Below, piece by piece: positions 62,416 through 64,000 of a stretch of 64,000 bases of DNA. This DNA comes from Nocardia arthritidis NBRC 100137. GTDB lineage: Bacteria > Actinomycetota > Actinomycetes > Mycobacteriales > Mycobacteriaceae. Position numbers and translations under genes: made by a program. Each line of letters opens with the position of its first letter. Within the stretch, counting starts at the first letter, position 1. The DNA lies in contig NZ_BDBB01000009.1 in NCBI RefSeq assembly GCF_001612765.1, positions 124,001-188,000 on the forward strand. Reading direction: 5' to 3'. A model generated the notes under the pieces. That model saw nothing but the letters and a program-made list of their open reading frames with translations, was not told where the DNA came from and did no database searches.

Positions 62416-63357
62416 TCACTCTGCGGCTGAATGCTTTTGCGAGCCGGTCGACGTCTCCCCGGCCAGGGCGCGGCGCAGGACAGCGGCGAGTTCGGCGCTC
62501 TGGCGCTGGGACACCTCGGCGGACAGGATCGCCTGCGACCCGTGGAATGTGCCGGGCCACTGGTGCAGCTCGACCGGCACGCCCGCCTGCAGCAGGCGCA
62601 GCGCGTAGTCGATGTCTTCGTCGCGGTTCGGGCAGAACTCGGCGGTAGCGATGTAGGCGGGTGGCAGACCGGACAGATCCGTGGCCCGCGCAGGCGCGGC
62701 GTACGGTGTGGCAGGCGTGGAACCCAGGTAGTGCTGCCACATCTGAGCCACCTTCGCCCGCGTCACGAAGGGCGTATCGGTGAAGTTGCGCGCCGACCAT
62801 GCCTGCTGCCGGTCATCGAGGGCGGGTTGGTTGAGCAGCTGGAATCGGATCGGCGGCCCTTGCTGGTCACGCGCCCGCAACGCCACCGCGGCCGCGAGTC
62901 CCGCGCCGGCGCTGTGGCCTCCGATCGCGATGCGCGCCGGGTCGATGCCGAGTTCGGCCGCGTGCTCGGCCGTCCAGGCCAGCACCGCGTATACGTCGTC
63001 GTGAGCGGCGGGGAACGGATGTTCCGGCGCCAGGCGGAAGCCCACCGAGATCACCGTCGCGCCGGAATTCTCGGCGAGCATCGCGGCCCACGGATGTTCG
63101 GTGTTCAGATCGCCCATGACGAATCCGCCGCCGTGCAGCCAGATCATCGCGCCTCGCGCCCCGCGTGGCCGATAGATCCGTATCGGCACCTCGACGTCGC
63201 CGGGCACCGTTCGATCTTCGATGTGCAGGTGCGCGGTGGCCGGTACCGGGATCGCGGCGGCCAACTCGGCGAGGCGTTTGCGGGCGGTGACGGGGTCGCT
63301 CAGGTCGGCCGGGGGGAAGAACGAGACAGCTGCTTCGAGTTCGGTATCCAAGATCAT
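62416..63357 (-). CDS. HSL-family esterase, first gene of the ABC operon
   Basis: 313 residues: oxyanion motif HGGGF near 75, nucleophile in GGHSAGAG near 148, ATAEFCPNRDEDIDYAL with the acid near 254, and catalytic His in GTFHGSQ near 284. Cytosolic alpha/beta hydrolase for small esters. Only 20 bp from the first ABC gene on the same strand, so it may process the substrate that the transporter moves (for example a siderophore or lipid ester). ATG at 63357. Confidence 0.88.
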   Translation of the reverse strand: MILDTELEAAVSFFPPADLSDPVTARKRLAELAAAIPVPATAHLHIEDRTVPGDVEVPIRIYRPRGARGAMIWLHGGGFVMGDLNTEHPWAAMLAENSGATVISVGFRLAPEHPFPAAHDDVYAVLAWTAEHAAELGIDPARIAIGGHSAGAGLAAAVALRARDQQGPPIRFQLLNQPALDDRQQAWSARNFTDTPFVTRAKVAQMWQHYLGSTPATPYAAPARATDLSGLPPAYIATAEFCPNRDEDIDYALRLLQAGVPVELHQWPGTFHGSQAILSAEVSQRQSAELAAVLRRALAGETSTGSQKHSAAE

Positions 63358-63610
63358 GCCGTCGATCGTCGCGCTCGCCGGGCATGCTCGGCTTCCGGCG
63401 ACGGGAGGCGCTGTCTACGTGAATACGCGTACGCGAGTCGCGATCGGCTGCGTCGATCGTCGTAGCCGGTCGCGCATCCGGTTCACGAATCACTCACCGC
63501 GGCAACGACCTACCGCGACAACCACCCCAACGTATTGCGAAGATCTCGTCCGCGCGTCGCTCGTTGCCCAAAGGGCCGCACCGGCATCAGGACGTGGAGG
63601 AACCCGATCG

Positions 63611-64000
63611 CTACGGGGTGGGATCGCTCAGCCCGGTCTGGTAGGCGATCACGACCAGCTGCGCGCGGTCGCGCGCACCCAGTTTCACCATCGCGCGGCT
63701 GACATGGGTGCGCGCGGTGGCGGGACTGAGAAACAGCGCGGCGCCGATCTCGTCATTGCTCATGCCCTGCCCCACCAGGGCCAGCACTTCGCGCTCCCGG
63801 TCGGTCAGCACGGCGAGCCGGTCCTCGGCCGACTTGGCCGCCCTGCGCTGCGCGGTGAACTGGCTGATCAGGCGGCGGGTGATCCGAGGTGCGAGCAACG
63901 CGTCACCGGCGGCGATCACTCGGATGGCGTGCAGGAGTTCGGCGGGGCCCGCGTCTTTGAGCAAGAATCCGCTCGCGCCCGCCTGCAAGGCGTCGAAGAC
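63611..64000 (-). CDS. NarL/FixJ-type response regulator, cut by the window edge
   Basis: The last 129 residues are seen. The end of the receiver domain (VFDALQAGASGFLLKDAGPA with the conserved Lys, then LLHAIRVIAAGDALLAPRIT) is followed by a LuxR helix-turn-helix (LTDREREVLALVGQGMSNDE, FLSPATARTHVSRAMVKLGA). The phosphorylated Asp lies beyond 64000, presumably with a sensor kinase gene further on. The 253 bp between this gene and the esterase start contain no recognised feature. Confidence 0.92.
   Translation of the reverse strand, partial: VFDALQAGASGFLLKDAGPAELLHAIRVIAAGDALLAPRITRRLISQFTAQRRAAKSAEDRLAVLTDREREVLALVGQGMSNDEIGAALFLSPATARTHVSRAMVKLGARDRAQLVVIAYQTGLSDPTP

Noticed and set aside
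1..64000. CRISPR arrays, rRNA, intact IS elements or prophage genes
   Set aside because: No regularly spaced repeats, rRNA segments, transposase motifs (DDE or HUH) or phage structural genes were seen. Only the decayed integrase points to a past mobile element.

Overview
The window looks like chromosome from a Nocardia-type, mycolic-acid-containing actinomycete. The evidence is high GC, GTG starts and ATGA-type overlaps, many TetR/LuxR/SARP regulators, a TIGR00027-type methyltransferase, and an operon resembling the mymA locus of Mycobacterium tuberculosis with a PknK-like regulator beside it. Genus is inferred, not proven.

Layout. 1-5.1 kb is gene debris: the 3' half of a tRNA-Pro(GGG) (probable att core), a frameshifted tyrosine integrase, fragments of a dienelactone hydrolase, a sigma factor, a LuxR tail, an NTF2/hydrolase chimera and a headless TetR, around one intact FAD monooxygenase (2274-3491). 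5.1-9.9 kb is a small catabolic island: flavin oxidoreductase, IclR, PadR, two Dabb-like proteins and a meta-cleavage-type hydrolase. 10.5-20.3 kb holds a TetR gene divergent from a tightly coupled eight-gene operon: predicted di-iron protein, ferredoxin reductase, SRPBCC, aldehyde dehydrogenase, Baeyer-Villiger-type monooxygenase, SDR, LipR-like esterase and FadD. The enzyme set reads as a subterminal oxidation route: hydroxylation, ketone, ester, alcohol plus acid, acyl-CoA. A 1102-residue PknK-like kinase/STAND/LuxR protein converges on it.

24-28.4 kb is an arsenic locus (ArsN-like acetyltransferase, arsR, acr3, decayed arsC copy, arsC) with flavin-monooxygenase remnants on both sides. 28.6-36.3 kb carries a truncated haemoglobin, SDR, TetR/methyltransferase pair, WYL regulator/NTF2 pair, a metallopeptidase plus membrane-protein pair and a GlsB-family protein. 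36.4-37.4 kb is again debris (FolE, DUF2231 and SufR-like pieces). 37.5-40.4 kb is an unusual operon: APH-like kinase, free-standing archaeal-type ThrRS editing domain, BtrH-like acyltransferase. 40.6-46.3 kb holds two large ATPase-LuxR regulators. 46.5-54.7 kb includes a secreted trypsin-like protease with three tandem Shine-Dalgarno repeats, a RibD/DHFR-like reductase, AraC and VOC genes, uncharacterised genes, and an ECF41 sigma factor with a recognisable own-type promoter and partner oxidoreductase. 54.7-64 kb has a SARP-STAND regulator, a membrane protein, an esterase plus two ABC half-transporters, and the end of a NarL-type response regulator.

Two themes stand out. First, small operons sit opposite their own one-component regulators, with palindromic operators visible for several. 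Second, there are unusually many clean junctions between halves of unrelated genes, as if many small deletions had been fixed. No rRNA, complete tRNA, CRISPR array or intact transposase was seen.
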